DNA of 64,000 bases, taken from assembly GCA_905221605.1 (NCBI GenBank), contig CAJNDS010000313.1:347478-411477 (forward strand). The letters are read 5' to 3'. The notes under the pieces are model-generated. The model worked only from the letters and a program-made list of their open reading frames with translations, was not told the origin of the DNA and did no database searches. The stretch comes from Symbiodinium natans. Taxonomy: Eukaryota > Sar > Dinophyceae > Suessiales > Symbiodiniaceae. Shown here piece after piece: positions 29,701-37,998 of this stretch (the first letter of the stretch is position 1; the number at the start of each line of letters is the position of its first letter). The position numbers were made by a program, and so were the translations under genes.

Positions 29701-32700
29701 ATCCTGGGTTCTTAGGGTAGACTCGATTCTAAGAGAAGGTTTTTAGGGTAGCCTGTATTCTTAGGGCTGAGTTATTGTTTGGTGGTGGTCTTGATTTTTA
29801 GGATAGCTTGGATTCTTAGGGGTGGCCTGTATTCTTAGGATAAGCCTGGATTCTTGGGCTTGAGCTTGCTTTTTGGTGGCAGCCTGGTGTTTTAGAGTAG
29901 CCTGGGTTCTTAAGGTAGCCTGGATTCTTGGGGTAGCCCATTCTTAGGGTTGCGTTTTTTTCGTTTTGGTGGCAGCCTGGATTCTTAGGGTAGCCCGGAT
30001 TCTTAGGGTCCAATTTAAGGGATAGAGAAAGGCCTTCAAAACTTTTATTGAGGGTAAAGGAGAGATCTCAAGAAAAAAGGTAGTAGAGCTCCGTCGTTGC
30101 CTATGAAGCGACAAACGGCTTCTCTTATTGCTTGAGAAACATTTCTGAAACACAGAAATTGTAGAGAACTCTCTTTCATTTCCTGCAAAAAGATAGAGGA
30201 GGTCTCTCATGACCTATTGCGAGAGACAGAAGCTCTTTCAGGTAAAAAATAGGAAACGGTAGCTACCTATTGACGAGACACAAAAGAGAGGACATGAGAG
30301 AGCTCTTATGATTTCTTTTGTATTACCAATGCAATCTTCTATCTCTGAGTAGGAGACGAAAGAAGAGCCTTCTATCTTCTCATAGGAATCAAATGAAGTC
30401 CTGTGTAGGAAACGAAGAGACCTTTGATAAACAAGAACAACAGAATGGAAACGAATCGATGTCATCCCATCTGTTTATTTATAATGATAAATGGGGCATT
30501 AAGAGCTCCTCTATTCTTTTGGAAATGGGAAATCTCTCTTTCGAAGACATCAGAGATCCCCTCTATGCCCCTCTGTCTCGCAGTCGGAAATGAGAGAGCC
30601 CATTCCCCCCACCCCCCGCCCCCCTACCTTCTCATAACAAACGAAAAAACGGAAATGAACGATGTCCTCGATCTTTTAATGCAGAATGAGAGACCTCTCT
30701 GTCTCCTAATGGAACATGAAAAACCTCATGTATTTTCTTTTCAATAAAAGATCCCTCTCTCGAGGCAATGAGAGATCCTTCCCGATATCTCTTTTTAGGA
30801 AACACTTCTTCAAGTGGGAGAAAGACTTTTGAAAGATTACGCAGTCCAACCCCACCTCGCGTTGCCTGTTAAAACTACTCCCAGCCCCCAAAAATCCGGG
30901 GTGAAGGGCCTACCACTACTTGTGAGGAACATGATGCTCGGGATCAGGTGTTGGAACTTGTCTTCTGTGTCCCAGACCGGCAGAAGAGAGACGATGCGTG
31001 TGCATGTTCAAGATGTCTCGTAGACCACACCCTACGAAGCTGCAGCGGCTGCAAGACCATATCGGCTGGAAATGCTGACGTGCTCTGCTGGTTTGAAGTT
31101 TCTTGCGCGCCTTGGCCCCAGCAATGCAGCCTGCCATGAGGAAAAAGGGTAAATAAGGCTAAGGAGCTCTGTCATTCCCTAAAGAAGGAGAGCGGGGATA
31201 CCTTGGAGGAGCCCTTTCAGAAGAGACTCATCCCCCTCAAAGAGACAGAGGAGCTTTCAGATGACCCATTTAAAGATAGAACAGACTCTCTCACATAAAC
31301 GATAGAAACTGATGAGTTGTGTAATGTCCCCACTTAAGGAGTAAAGAAAGGCCTTCACATGTTTAGTTGTTTTATTTAGGGTAAAGGAGAGATCTCTCGA
31401 AAAAAATTCGAAGGGCTCTGTCATTTCTTATGAAGAGATAAAGGGCTTCTCTTATGACCTCTTCATTGACAGAGAAGCTATTTCTGAAAAAATTGACATA
31501 GTAGAGAGCTCTCTTTCTTTTCCTGCGCAAAGCTAGCGGAGGCCTCTCATGACCTATTGCGAGACTGAGATAGAAGATAGGAGATCGTAGAGATGTGAGC
31601 TCCCCTACCCAGTGTCGGGAGATTAAGACGCTCTTATTCGTTTGCGAAAGAGTTACTCTATCTCTGAGTAGGAGATGAAATAGCTCCTCCATCTTCTCAT
31701 AGGAAATGAAAGAACACCTGTGTTTTTTGTATTTGTTATATGGTTACACCAGATTGACCAGCAGCCTCGCCCACCTTGTGCCAGTGTGACTGTGAGAGTC
31801 GAAACTTCATTTCCGTATGTCATATGACAACGACTACTACGTGTTGAATACATCTTGTACAACAAGTGCTCTGAGCGAAAATGTCTTGAAGATTTCAACA
31901 ACCATACGTCATATATATATATATATATGGTCACCCCCCCCCCCATGATCTAGGTTTTGCTTTGTCTCTATAAAAACCCTCGTAAATACCGATTAAAATG
32001 ACATGCTGGCTATGCTAGGCGATGTCCTGTTTTTGCACGTCTAGTCCTATGCGAGAAAACCTGTAAATAGTGAAAAACGCGTGTGTTTAGCACTACTTCC
32101 ACATCACCACATAAAAAAACACCCCAAAAACACAGGAAAATGCAATTTGGTAAACATGTCTATGAATTATTTGCATAGGACAGGCTTATAAACACAGAAT
32201 TGTATGCAAAAAACACTTCTTTTTTGCAGAATTTGCAAATTTTGACACAAATCCAAAAATCCAAAAATCCAAAAATTCAAAACCATGGAGCCGGGAGGCC
32301 GCCTTTTTTGGATTTTTTGGTTTTCTCGAGGTTTTTTTGGTTTTTTTTGGAAAAATCCAAAAAAAACCATGGTTTTTTTGGATTTTACTTGCTCCTGGCC
32401 TCAAAAACCTAAAAAACACATGGTTTTTTTTGGATTTTGAGTGAAAATCCAAAAAAACCCTCGTGTTTTTTTGGATTTCAGGTGCTCCTGGTCTCAGAAA
32501 CTAAAAAAACACGAGGGTTTTTTTGGATTTTCACTCAAAATCCAAAAAAAACCAATGTGTTTTTTAGGTTTTTGAGGCCAGGAGCAAGAAAAATCCAAAA
32601 AAAGCCATGGTTTTTTTTGGATTTTTCCAAAAAAAACCAAAAAAACCTCGAGAAAACCAAAAAATCCAAAAAAGGCGGCCTCCCGGCTCCATGGTTTTGA

Positions 32701-35700
32701 ATTTTTGGATTTTTGGATTTTTGGATTTTGGGTTTTTTTTAAGCAAATTTTGCAAAAAATACTTTTCTTGTATAAAGAATGTGTATTGTTATACGTTGTT
32801 TCTGCTAATGTGACTGCCTTGCACACACACAGAGAAAAGCACACAAACACACCCACCATTCGTTTTTTTTCAATTCAGCCTATTCGGTATGCAGGGCGTG
32901 GCGTTAACATGTAAAGTTCCATTAGATTTAATTACGAATGAGGCTTAAAAGAGGATGTCTTGGGATGTGGCGTCTTAATATGAAAAGTAATAAAAAAAAG
33001 AAATAGAGAGGGTTTCTTAGGGTGTGGTTCTTTTGAGGATGTGGACCTGCAATTCAAAAGTCTAATTGGACTTAAAAAAGAGTGGGGCTTCGAAGAGGAT
33101 GTCTTGGGGTGTGGCCTCTTAATTTAAACGTCTATTTAAGTGGAATCACAAAGGAAGTCCAGTTGAGGATTTCTTAGGGTGTGGTGTTTTAGTGCAAACC
33201 TCAAATTACATTTCATTACGAAGCGGGGCCAGAGGAGACTTTCACAGGGTGTGGTCGGTAAAATAAAATTCCAAAGAGGTAGTAACGAATGAGGCTTAGA
33301 AGGGCGTGGCCTCTTAATTGTTTTACTTGGTTTGGTTTTACGAACGAAGCTGTGGCTTTACCATACACAGGTCTTAGGGTGTGGCCTTTTAAATTCTGTC
33401 CAAAGGGGTGTGGCCTCTAAACTTAAAATTCAATTTAAGTGGAATTCCAAACGAGTCCAGATGAGGATTTCTTAGGGTGTGGCGTTTTAATACAAACCTC
33501 AAATAACATTGTAGTATGAAGCGAGGCCAGGGGAGAATTTCATAGGGTGTGGTCTGCAAAATAGAATTCCAAATAGGTATTAACCAATGAAGCTTAGAAG
33601 AGGATGTCTTGTGGCGGGGCCTCTTAATTTGTTTGTTTGACTTGGGTTTAATTTACTAACGAAGCTATGGCTTTATCATATACAAGTCTATTGACATTTC
33701 ACTAATAGGCACCAGAAGAGGATTTCATAGGGCCTAGCGGTTAAATATGGAATTGTAAGTACATTCAAATACAAATGGGGGCTCATGATATAAATTTCTG
33801 TCCAAGAGTTACATACGAACCTAGCCTAGGTCACAACTTCTTAGGGTGTGGGCTTCTTACCTAGAATTGTAAACTTCTTACGAGATTCTGTTACGAACAG
33901 GCCCCAGAATGGTGTGGCTTTTTTTAATACAAGCATCTTGGCAAATCGAAAATAAGTCTAATTACAAACGAAGGTCTAATGAGGATTTCTTGGCGTGTGG
34001 CTTTGTAATACAGAATTCTAATTAATCTTCATTACAAATAGGGGCCAGAAAGGGATTTCATAGGGTATGGTCTGCAATATAGAATTCTAACTCGGTTTCA
34101 TTGCGAGGAGGAGGTCCTGGGGTTGGCCTCTGAATATACACTTGCTTTACTTGGGTTCAATTACGAACGAAGCCCAGAAGAGGATTTCTTAGGGTGTGGG
34201 CTTACAATATGAAATCAAATTGCGTTTCATTACGAATGGGGCCAGCGAAAGATTTCACAAGGTGTGGGAAAAACAAAAATGTTCTAAATAGGTATTAATC
34301 AATGAGGCTTAGAAGAGGATGTCTTGGGGCTGGGCCTCTTAATATTTTTTTACTTGGGTTAATTACGAACGAAGCTGTGGCTTTATCAGACACAAGTCTA
34401 CTGAAATTTCATTAAGAGGGCCCAGAAGAGGATTTCATAGGGTGTGGCCTTTAAGTATAGAATTCTTTTCGTAGGGTGTGGGCTTCTTATGTAGAAGCAT
34501 TTTCTCAATAAAATAGGAAGGAAGCCCAGATGAGGATTTCTGAGGCTGTAACCTCTGCATATAAAGCTCTTGTGAGATTTTGTTACGGACAGGCAGGCCC
34601 CAGAAGAGGATTTCATAGGGTGCGGCTTTTAATTGGCAAATTTAGATTTCTAAAAAAAGTTTTACTACGAATGAGGCCAGTGGCCTTTTAATTTTCATTC
34701 CGACTTAGGTTTAAATCTCGCTTCGATGGGCCCGAAAGGCCTTTCGACCTAGATCATGGGGGGGGGGGTGAGCATATATATATATATACACTCATATATA
34801 AATCTATGTCACATATTCTGTGTTGTGTAAGGGCAGGTTTCTCGTGCCCACCTTTTATTTCAGATTCTTGTTTATGAGTGTCTACACAGGCAAGATTCAA
34901 TGTTTGATTCGTAGCACTTGTGTTTCCTTTGGTTTGGACTTTGGATTGAAGTGTTTGTAAAGGCAGAGTTAAACTTGTATTCTTGGTTGAAAATGTCTGT
35001 CTAAAGGTTTTGTCCGCGTTGCAGAAGTTAATGTTTGCATTTGGTTTGGTGTTGTGTTCAAGGGAATTTGCGAGGAGGAACTTGCAATTTACGGTTGGTT
35101 TGATTTTCGGTTTAGTGCTTTAACTACTTGCACAGACAAGCTTTAAGCTTGAAAAAAAGCGGTTCCCACATTATACGTAAAGGTCCATGGCACATAGGGT
35201 TTATATAGGGTTTAGGGTTTAGGGTTTGGGGTTTAGGGTTTAGGGTTTAGGGTTTAGGGTTTAGGGTTTAGGGTTTAGGGTTTAGGGTTTAGGGTTTAGG
35301 GTTTAGGGTTTAGGGGGACCCTGGGCCCCCGAAGCTTTGGCCCGTACAGCACCCCTAAGCCCTAAACCTTAAACTGAAAAACCTCAACCCTAAACCCTAA
35401 ACCCTAAACCCTTAACCCTAAACCCTAAACCCTTAACCCTAAATCCTAAACCCTTAGCCCTAAACCCTAAACCCTTAACCCTAAATCCTAAACCCTTAAC
35501 CCTAAACCCTAAACCCTAAACCCTAAACCCTAAACCCTAAACCCTAAACCCTAAACCCTAAACCCCCTCAAGGCCCCACACCTACAACCCTCTGGGTGCA
35601 GGCCTAACCTACTTCGGCTATACAGGCGTGAAGGCCTTGCCTGGAAACCCCGGCTCTCTCGTGACCGGGCTGGGTTTAGGGTTTAGGGTTTAGGGTTCAA

Positions 35701-37155
35701 GGTTTAGGGGTCAGTGTTTAGGGTTTAGAGTCCAGGGTTTAGGGTTTAGGGCTTAGGGCTTAAGGCTTAGGGTTTGCGGTTGAGGGTTCAGGGTTTAGGG
35801 TTGCTTCTTGTCTGTTTTTGTTACTAGCAAAATCTCGGGTTCCTGTTTTGTGAGTGTAAGCAACAGCTGCTGCATGCAGAAGGGCAGATTCTGAAGCTTG
35901 AAGCGATATGAGCTCTCCATCTCAACGCCAAACCCTAGGTCAGGTTCTGTGTCCCTAAACCCTAAACCCTAAACCCTAAACCCTAAACCCTAAACCCTAA
36001 ACCCTAAACCCTAAACCCTAAACCCTAAACCCTAAATCCTAAACCCTAAACCCTAAACCCTAAACCCTAAACCCTAAACCCTAAACCCTTTGGAAGCTCA
36101 CAGCCTAGATGTCCATGATCGGCAAGCTCGTTATGAGCCAATCGATCGGCCTGGCTGGCCTCATCTACGCCCTCATCGTACATTACAAGGTGGGAGGTTT
36201 AGGGTTTAGGGTTTAGGGTTTAGGGCGTAGGGCATTAGGGTTTAGGGTTTAGGGTTTAGGGTTCAGGGTCTAGGGTTTAGGGTTTAGGGTGAGCCAGCTT
36301 GGAGGCCCGCCTAGGCCCGAAACAGACAGTCCGAGGGTGGCGTCGGCAGGTGTAGGGTTTCGGGTTGCCCTAAACCCTAAGCCCTAAGCCCTAAGCCCTA
36401 AACCCTAAACCCTAAACCCATAACTCCTACACCCCAAGCGGCAAATGCAGGCCTTTGGTGTTCCGCCGTCCCCGGTGGTCCTTGTGGCGCAGGGCATGTC
36501 TCCCCACCAGGCGCAGGGTTTTAGGGTTTAGGGTTGAGGGTTTAGGGTTTAGGATTTAGGGTTTAGGGTTGAGGGTTTAGGGTTTAGGATTTAGGGTTAG
36601 ACTTGGCAAGAGGCCCCATTCCCCGATAATTGCGGAGTTTTACGTTTTGTTCTTGAAATCCGAATATCATCGAAGGTAAGGTCCACCCCCCTTAAACCCC
36701 ACCTACACCCTGAACAGCTCGTAAACCCCAAGTCTAGGGCTGGTTACACCGTCCCTGAATATGGTCCCGTATCTTCTTGAGGGGTTCTGAGGTACGGGGC
36801 CTGGCTTTTATAGGATATATTCAGGTCTAAATCTGGGTTCTCAAAAGAAGGGCCCGTACTATACACCTTCAAACCTCTCAAAAACTCGCAAACTTAAACC
36901 CTAAACCCGAAAACCCTGAACCCTAAACCCTAAAGCCTAAACCCTAAACCCTAAACCCCTTAACCCCAAGCCCTAAACCCCAAGCCCTAAACGCTAAACC
37001 CCAAAACCCTTTAACGCTAAACCCTAAACCCTAAACCCTACACCGCCAAGGCGGCGTGCAACCTGGCCCTGTTCCTCTTCGCCGCGCCGCTGGCCGCCCT
37101 CGTGGCGCGGCGGCAGCCTCCAGCGCTGGGGGCGCCACTCTTGACCTCGACATGA
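23628..37155 (+). CDS. Divergent V-ATPase subunit c-like proteolipid, about seven exons
   Basis: Exons: 23628-23740, 24174-24272, 24493-24602, 35603-35672, 36109-36189, 36451-36517, 37052-37155 (TGA). Reading phases fit at five of the six junctions; 24272/24493 is unresolved. Read together they give the four-helix order of subunit c: helix 1 FLLATLGGVVGSTASGCAIM, helix 2 MRAMLPVVFNGVTGIYGLIL (compare PVVxxGxxxIYGLI of the family), helix 3 DWAAGILYLLSSAGF, then a GVKALPGNP loop in place of GVRANAQQP, and helix 4 KLVMSQSIGLAGLIYALIV. Helix 4 contains no Asp or Glu; Gln sits where the proton-carrying Glu would be. An extra C-terminal hydrophobic segment (AACNLALFLFAAPLAALVA) follows. The 11 kb intron between exons 3 and 4 holds the AT-rich element. 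The 5' end is not found. It might be a pseudogene, but no in-frame stop was seen. Confidence 0.6.
23876..24165 (-). repeat. (CCCTAAA)n array with CCCTAGA blocks
   Basis: About 40 units; two sub-blocks of CCCTAGA (about 23923-23947 and 24087-24117). Upstream of the helix 2 exon. Confidence 0.95.
24174..24272 (+). CDS. c-like gene, helix 2 exon
   Basis: AACTGCAG acceptor at 24173, donor GTG|GTACCC (or three bases earlier, same phase). Encodes MTVGAPHMAMRAMLPVVFNG then VTGIYGLILGSP. Joins exon 1 in phase 0. Confidence 0.65.
24493..24602 (+). CDS. c-like gene, helix 3 exon
   Basis: Encodes INAIVDTQPWPPSGNDWAAG then ILYLLSSAGFPDF. Acceptor near TTACAGG/CCAAG is not resolved. The donor TTCGG|GTTTAG at 24603 is the first unit of a TTTAGGG array. 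Confidence 0.5.
24603..24681 (+). repeat. TTTAGGG / TTGAGGG array
   Basis: Heptamers including a TTGAGGG block; ends in the 20 bp direct repeat TAGGGTTTATATAGGGTTTA at the edge of the AT-rich element. Confidence 0.9.
24662..24681 (+). repeat. 20 bp direct repeat, left (possible target-site duplication)
   Basis: TAGGGTTTATATAGGGTTTA, identical to 35195-35214 on the other side of the AT-rich block. Confidence 0.75.
24690..24713 (+). repeat. Left terminal inverted repeat core
   Basis: GGACCTCTATGTATAGTGTG then GGAA; pairs with TTCCCACATTATACGTAAAG then GTCC at 35163-35186 with four mismatches. Confidence 0.65.
24714..24769. repeat. (TA)n microsatellite and junction
   Basis: A TATATATATATATA tract at about 24733-24747 leads into the satellite. 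Confidence 0.7.
24770..26375 (+). repeat. AT-rich satellite, forward array
   Basis: About eight units of roughly 170-235 bp. Each has three conserved boxes separated by (AATTTATAA)-like filler: CTTCCTTCTAAACTTGAGCA followed by AACCAGGCTT; CACCTTAAAGGGT; and TTCAGGCGTCCCGGGAAACC. Unit length varies mostly in the filler. Overlapping short frames are artefacts of the repeat. Confidence 0.95.
26376..28760 (-). repeat. AT-rich satellite, inverted array
   Basis: About fourteen units with the same boxes in reverse complement (AAGCCTGGTTTGCTCAAGTT, AGAAGGAAGCTT; CCCTTTAAGGTG; GGTTTCCCGGGACGCCTGAA). The switch falls between a forward GC-box (26313-26345) and the first reversed box at 26381. The first reversed unit lacks its GC-box and the second has it truncated. 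Confidence 0.95.
28761..29200. repeat. TTTAAAT-rich DNA with inverted repeat
   Basis: GGTCTGGCTGTTGGAG at about 28999 is complementary to CTCCAACAGCCAGACC at about 29136. The space between is made of AATTTAAATAAT palindromic text, giving a hairpin-like block of about 150 bp. Confidence 0.75.
29206..29398 (+). repeat. Three tandem ~64 bp units, each a palindrome
   Basis: Each unit contains AATTTAATTATTCAAAT, CCCTG, ATTTGAATAATTAAATTC (a perfect stem with a 5-base loop) followed by TTTTGGGAGGCCCCAGAA. Confidence 0.85.
29399..29690. other. AT-rich spacer
   Basis: Unique DNA with weakly repeated ATGAATGAACGTGTGA text. No gene seen. Confidence 0.3.
29691..30010 (+). repeat. Degenerate TTCTTAGGGTAGCCTGGA tandem repeat
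   Basis: About fifteen irregular 18-24 bp units such as GCCTGGATTCTTAGGGTA. The core TTAGGG recalls the telomere unit, but this looks like a separate minisatellite. Confidence 0.75.
30011..30400 (+). repeat. 390 bp dispersed repeat, copy 1
   Basis: Contains AGAAAGGCCTTCAAAACTTT, GGTAAAGGAGAGATCTC, GGCTTCTCTTATTGCTTGAG, CTCTCATGACCTATTGCGAG and CTCTGAGTAGGAGACGAAAG in the same order as 31325-31715. Diverged. Confidence 0.7.
30401..30830. other. Spacer between the repeat copies
   Basis: AG/CT-rich text reminiscent of the 390 bp repeat (GAGAGACCTCTCTGTCTCCT), possibly further decayed copies. The 30318-30747 frames show no domain. Confidence 0.3.
30831..31140. other. GC-richer island inside the AT-rich block, possible gene fragment
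   Basis: Composition differs from its surroundings. On the minus strand (30916-31137) a frame reads WSCSRCSFVGCGLRDILNMH then THRLSS, with a CxxC and HxH spacing that resembles a zinc-finger-like pattern. On the plus strand (30948-31139) Cys-rich text is also open. Neither is complete. Could be a captured exon. Confidence 0.3.
31325..31715 (+). repeat. 390 bp dispersed repeat, copy 2
   Basis: Second copy in the same orientation, 1.3 kb from the first. Confidence 0.7.
31716..31928. other. Spacer ending in (AT)n
   Basis: Unique DNA then an ATATATATATATATAT tract at 31911-31928 that abuts the inverted-repeat element. Confidence 0.5.
32240..32740. repeat. ~480 bp foldback: two ~230 bp arms around a 30 bp loop
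   Basis: Left arm 32240-32472 and right arm 32503-32740 are reverse complements with very few differences. Examples: CCATGGAGCCGGGAGGCCGC at 32283 with GCGGCCTCCCGGCTCCATGG ending at 32694, and CTCGAGG in both arms. Loop 32473-32502. Arms consist largely of AATCCAAAAAAACC text. ORFs on both strands are mirror images and not genes. Confidence 0.92.
33000..34690 (+). repeat. Degenerate GGATTTCTTAGGGTGTGG repeat with higher-order period
   Basis: Units of about 70-85 bp share AGAGGATTTCTTAGGGTGTG, then CTCTTAAT, then ATTACGAACGAAGC. A higher-order block of roughly 295 bp recurs at about 33171, 33466 and again, partially, at 34185. Confidence 0.8.
34774..35162. other. AT-rich spacer at the right end of the composite element
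   Basis: Starts with (TA)n. Unique text rich in TTTGGTTTG. No gene seen. Confidence 0.35.
35163..35186 (-). repeat. Right terminal inverted repeat core
   Basis: TTCCCACATTATACGTAAAG then GTCC, complement of 24690-24713 with four mismatches. Confidence 0.65.
35195..35330 (+). repeat. 20 bp direct repeat (right) continuing as (TTTAGGG)n
   Basis: 35195-35214 equals 24662-24681; then about 16 TTTAGGG heptamers. Confidence 0.85.
35370..35571 (-). repeat. (CCCTAAA)n array
   Basis: Includes alternating CCCTTAA units near 35408-35495. Ends 30 bp before the next exon of the c-like gene. Confidence 0.92.
35603..35672 (+). CDS. c-like gene, loop exon
   Basis: Acceptor GGTGCAGG, encodes LTYFGYTGVKALPGNPGSLV then TGL. 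The first base completes a Gly codon with the GG left by exon 24493-24602. The reading frame requires the exon to end at CTG, before GGTTTAGGG, so the donor is GG rather than GT. Confidence 0.55.
35673..35805 (+). repeat. TTTAGGG / CTTAGGG array
   Basis: Starts at the exon end. The following 35806-35954 is a unique loop. Confidence 0.88.
35955..36090 (-). repeat. (CCCTAAA)n array
   Basis: About 19 heptamers, 18 bp before the next exon. Confidence 0.95.
36109..36189 (+). CDS. c-like gene, helix 4 exon
   Basis: CAGCCTAG acceptor, AAG|GTGGGAGG donor, 27 codons phase 0: MSMIGKLVMSQSIGLAGLIY then ALIVHYK. No acidic residue in the whole helix. Confidence 0.6.
36190..36420. repeat. Inverted pair: TTTAGGG (36196-36295) and CCCTAAA (36367-36420)
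   Basis: G-rich array then C-rich array around a 70 bp unique loop, filling one intron. Confidence 0.9.
36451..36517 (+). CDS. c-like gene, linker exon
   Basis: AATGCAG acceptor. Encodes AFGVPPSPVVLVAQGMSPHQ then AQ. Donor CAGG|GTTTTAGG. Confidence 0.5.
36518..37045. repeat. Intron with TTTAGGG (36518-36600) and CCCTAAA (36893-37040)
   Basis: The loop 36601-36892 is unique and includes GTCCCTGAATATGGTCCCGT, related to GGTCCCTGAATATGTCCC at 13675. Confidence 0.85.
37052..37155 (+). CDS. c-like gene, terminal exon
   Basis: GCCAAGG acceptor, phase fits the previous exon. Encodes AACNLALFLFAAPLAALVAR then a Pro-rich tail and TGA at 37153-37155. Confidence 0.55.
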
Positions 37156-37169
37156 AGCCCGGAAGTGTA

Positions 37170-37370
37170 GGGTTTAGGGTTTAGGGTTTAGGGTTTGGGG
37201 TTTAGGGTTTAGGTTTTAGGGTTTAGGGCTTAGGGCTTAGGGCTTAGTGCTTAGTGCTTAGGGCTGAGGGCTGAGGGCTTAGGGTTTAGGGATTAAGGGA
37301 TTCAGGGATTTCGGGTTTAGGGTTTCGGGTTCGGGTTGAAAGGGTTAGGGTTTAGGGTTTAGGAGGGTTT
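37170..37370 (+). repeat. TTTAGGG array with variants
   Basis: Changes into CTTAGGG/CTGAGGG and then degenerate TTTCGGG. Confidence 0.88.
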
Positions 37371-37797
37371 TCGTGGCATTAGGAGCGTGTGACTTGGGAG
37401 TCTGGGGGTCTAGGCTTTGGCGGGGGTTTGGGGTTTAGGGCGTAGTTTCGGACTTCTCTAAAAGCCAAGAGTCCCCCGCAACTCCGGTTCTTGAGGGCGC
37501 GGCTTGTGCGCCACACACTTTTAAGCCTTGTAGTCTTGCATGATGGTCGTTTAGGGTTTAGGGGTTTAGGGTTTAGGGTTTCGGGGATTTGGAGTTACCG
37601 CTTAGGCGTATAGGGTTTATGGAGTTTCGGCTCGAGACGCCCTCAGCCCTGACCCCCGAACCCTCAAGCCTACAGCTTCTGGCGTGGGGGGGGGCTTCGT
37701 CGAGACAGCTGCCGGTGCACAAGACCACCTGGGCAGAGGGAACAAGGAAGTTCGGTTGGCGCAGTTGCTGCAGCCAAAACAAAGCCTTGAACCCTGT
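37371..37797. other. Spacer
   Basis: Unique sequence with short telomere-like text at 37550-37590. Mirror open frames (37573-37858) on both strands have no recognised product. Confidence 0.35.
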
Positions 37798-37998
37798 TAC
37801 TTCGAGGTTCATGGTACCTAGTAACCCAATCATAGCTGTACTAATCACCCTATTATAACCCTGTCAGGGTACTTAGGGGGGCTTATAAGTGGGTTTTAAC
37901 TACACTTTCAATTGGTTACCCCTAAACCCTAAACCTTAAACCCTAAACCCTAAACACTAAACCCTAAACCTGGTTACTAAGTACCCTGAACCTTCAAG
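37798..37998. mobile_element. Family 1 MITE-like element with a CCCTAAA insert
   Basis: Left end TACTTCGAGGTTCATGGTAC, right end GTTACTAAGTACCCTGAACC then TTCAAG. A CCCTAAA block (37919-37972) interrupts it. Confidence 0.65.

Larger units (their letters stand above)
31929..34773. mobile_element. Nested 2.8 kb element with C11/G11 terminal inverted repeats
   Basis: Left end, after TATATATG: GTCA, eleven C, ATGATCTAGGT. Right end on the complement, after TATATATG: CTCA, eleven C, ATGATCTAGGT. One mismatch over about 33 bp. Both outer sides are (TA)n. Contents: a giant hairpin (32240-32740) and degenerate GGATTTCTTAGGGTGTGG repeats (33000-34690). No transposase seen. Confidence 0.6.
24682..35194. 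mobile_element. 10.5 kb AT-rich composite element with imperfect terminal inverted repeats
   Basis: Starts TGTACGTAGGACCTCTATG and ends, read on the complement, TGTGCCATGGACCTTTACG; about 25 of the first 32 positions agree, continuing into GTATAxTGTGGGAA. Identical 20 bp direct repeats flank it. Base composition changes sharply at both edges: inside there is almost no telomere-like repeat. No transposase or other convincing protein is encoded, so any mobility would need outside enzymes. It lies entirely within one intron of the c-like gene. Caveat: the direct repeat is related to the local telomere-like text, and the motif GGGTTTATATAGGG also occurs (reversed) near 41445. Confidence 0.6.

Noticed and set aside
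32186-32914. Open frames of 60-120 codons on both strands
   Set aside because: They are mirror translations of the two arms of the hairpin and of AATCCAAAAA repeats.
24682-35194. CRISPR array or integrated organelle DNA
   Set aside because: The repeats are long, AT-rich and without unique spacers of constant length, and no organelle rRNA, tRNA or protein gene was recognised.
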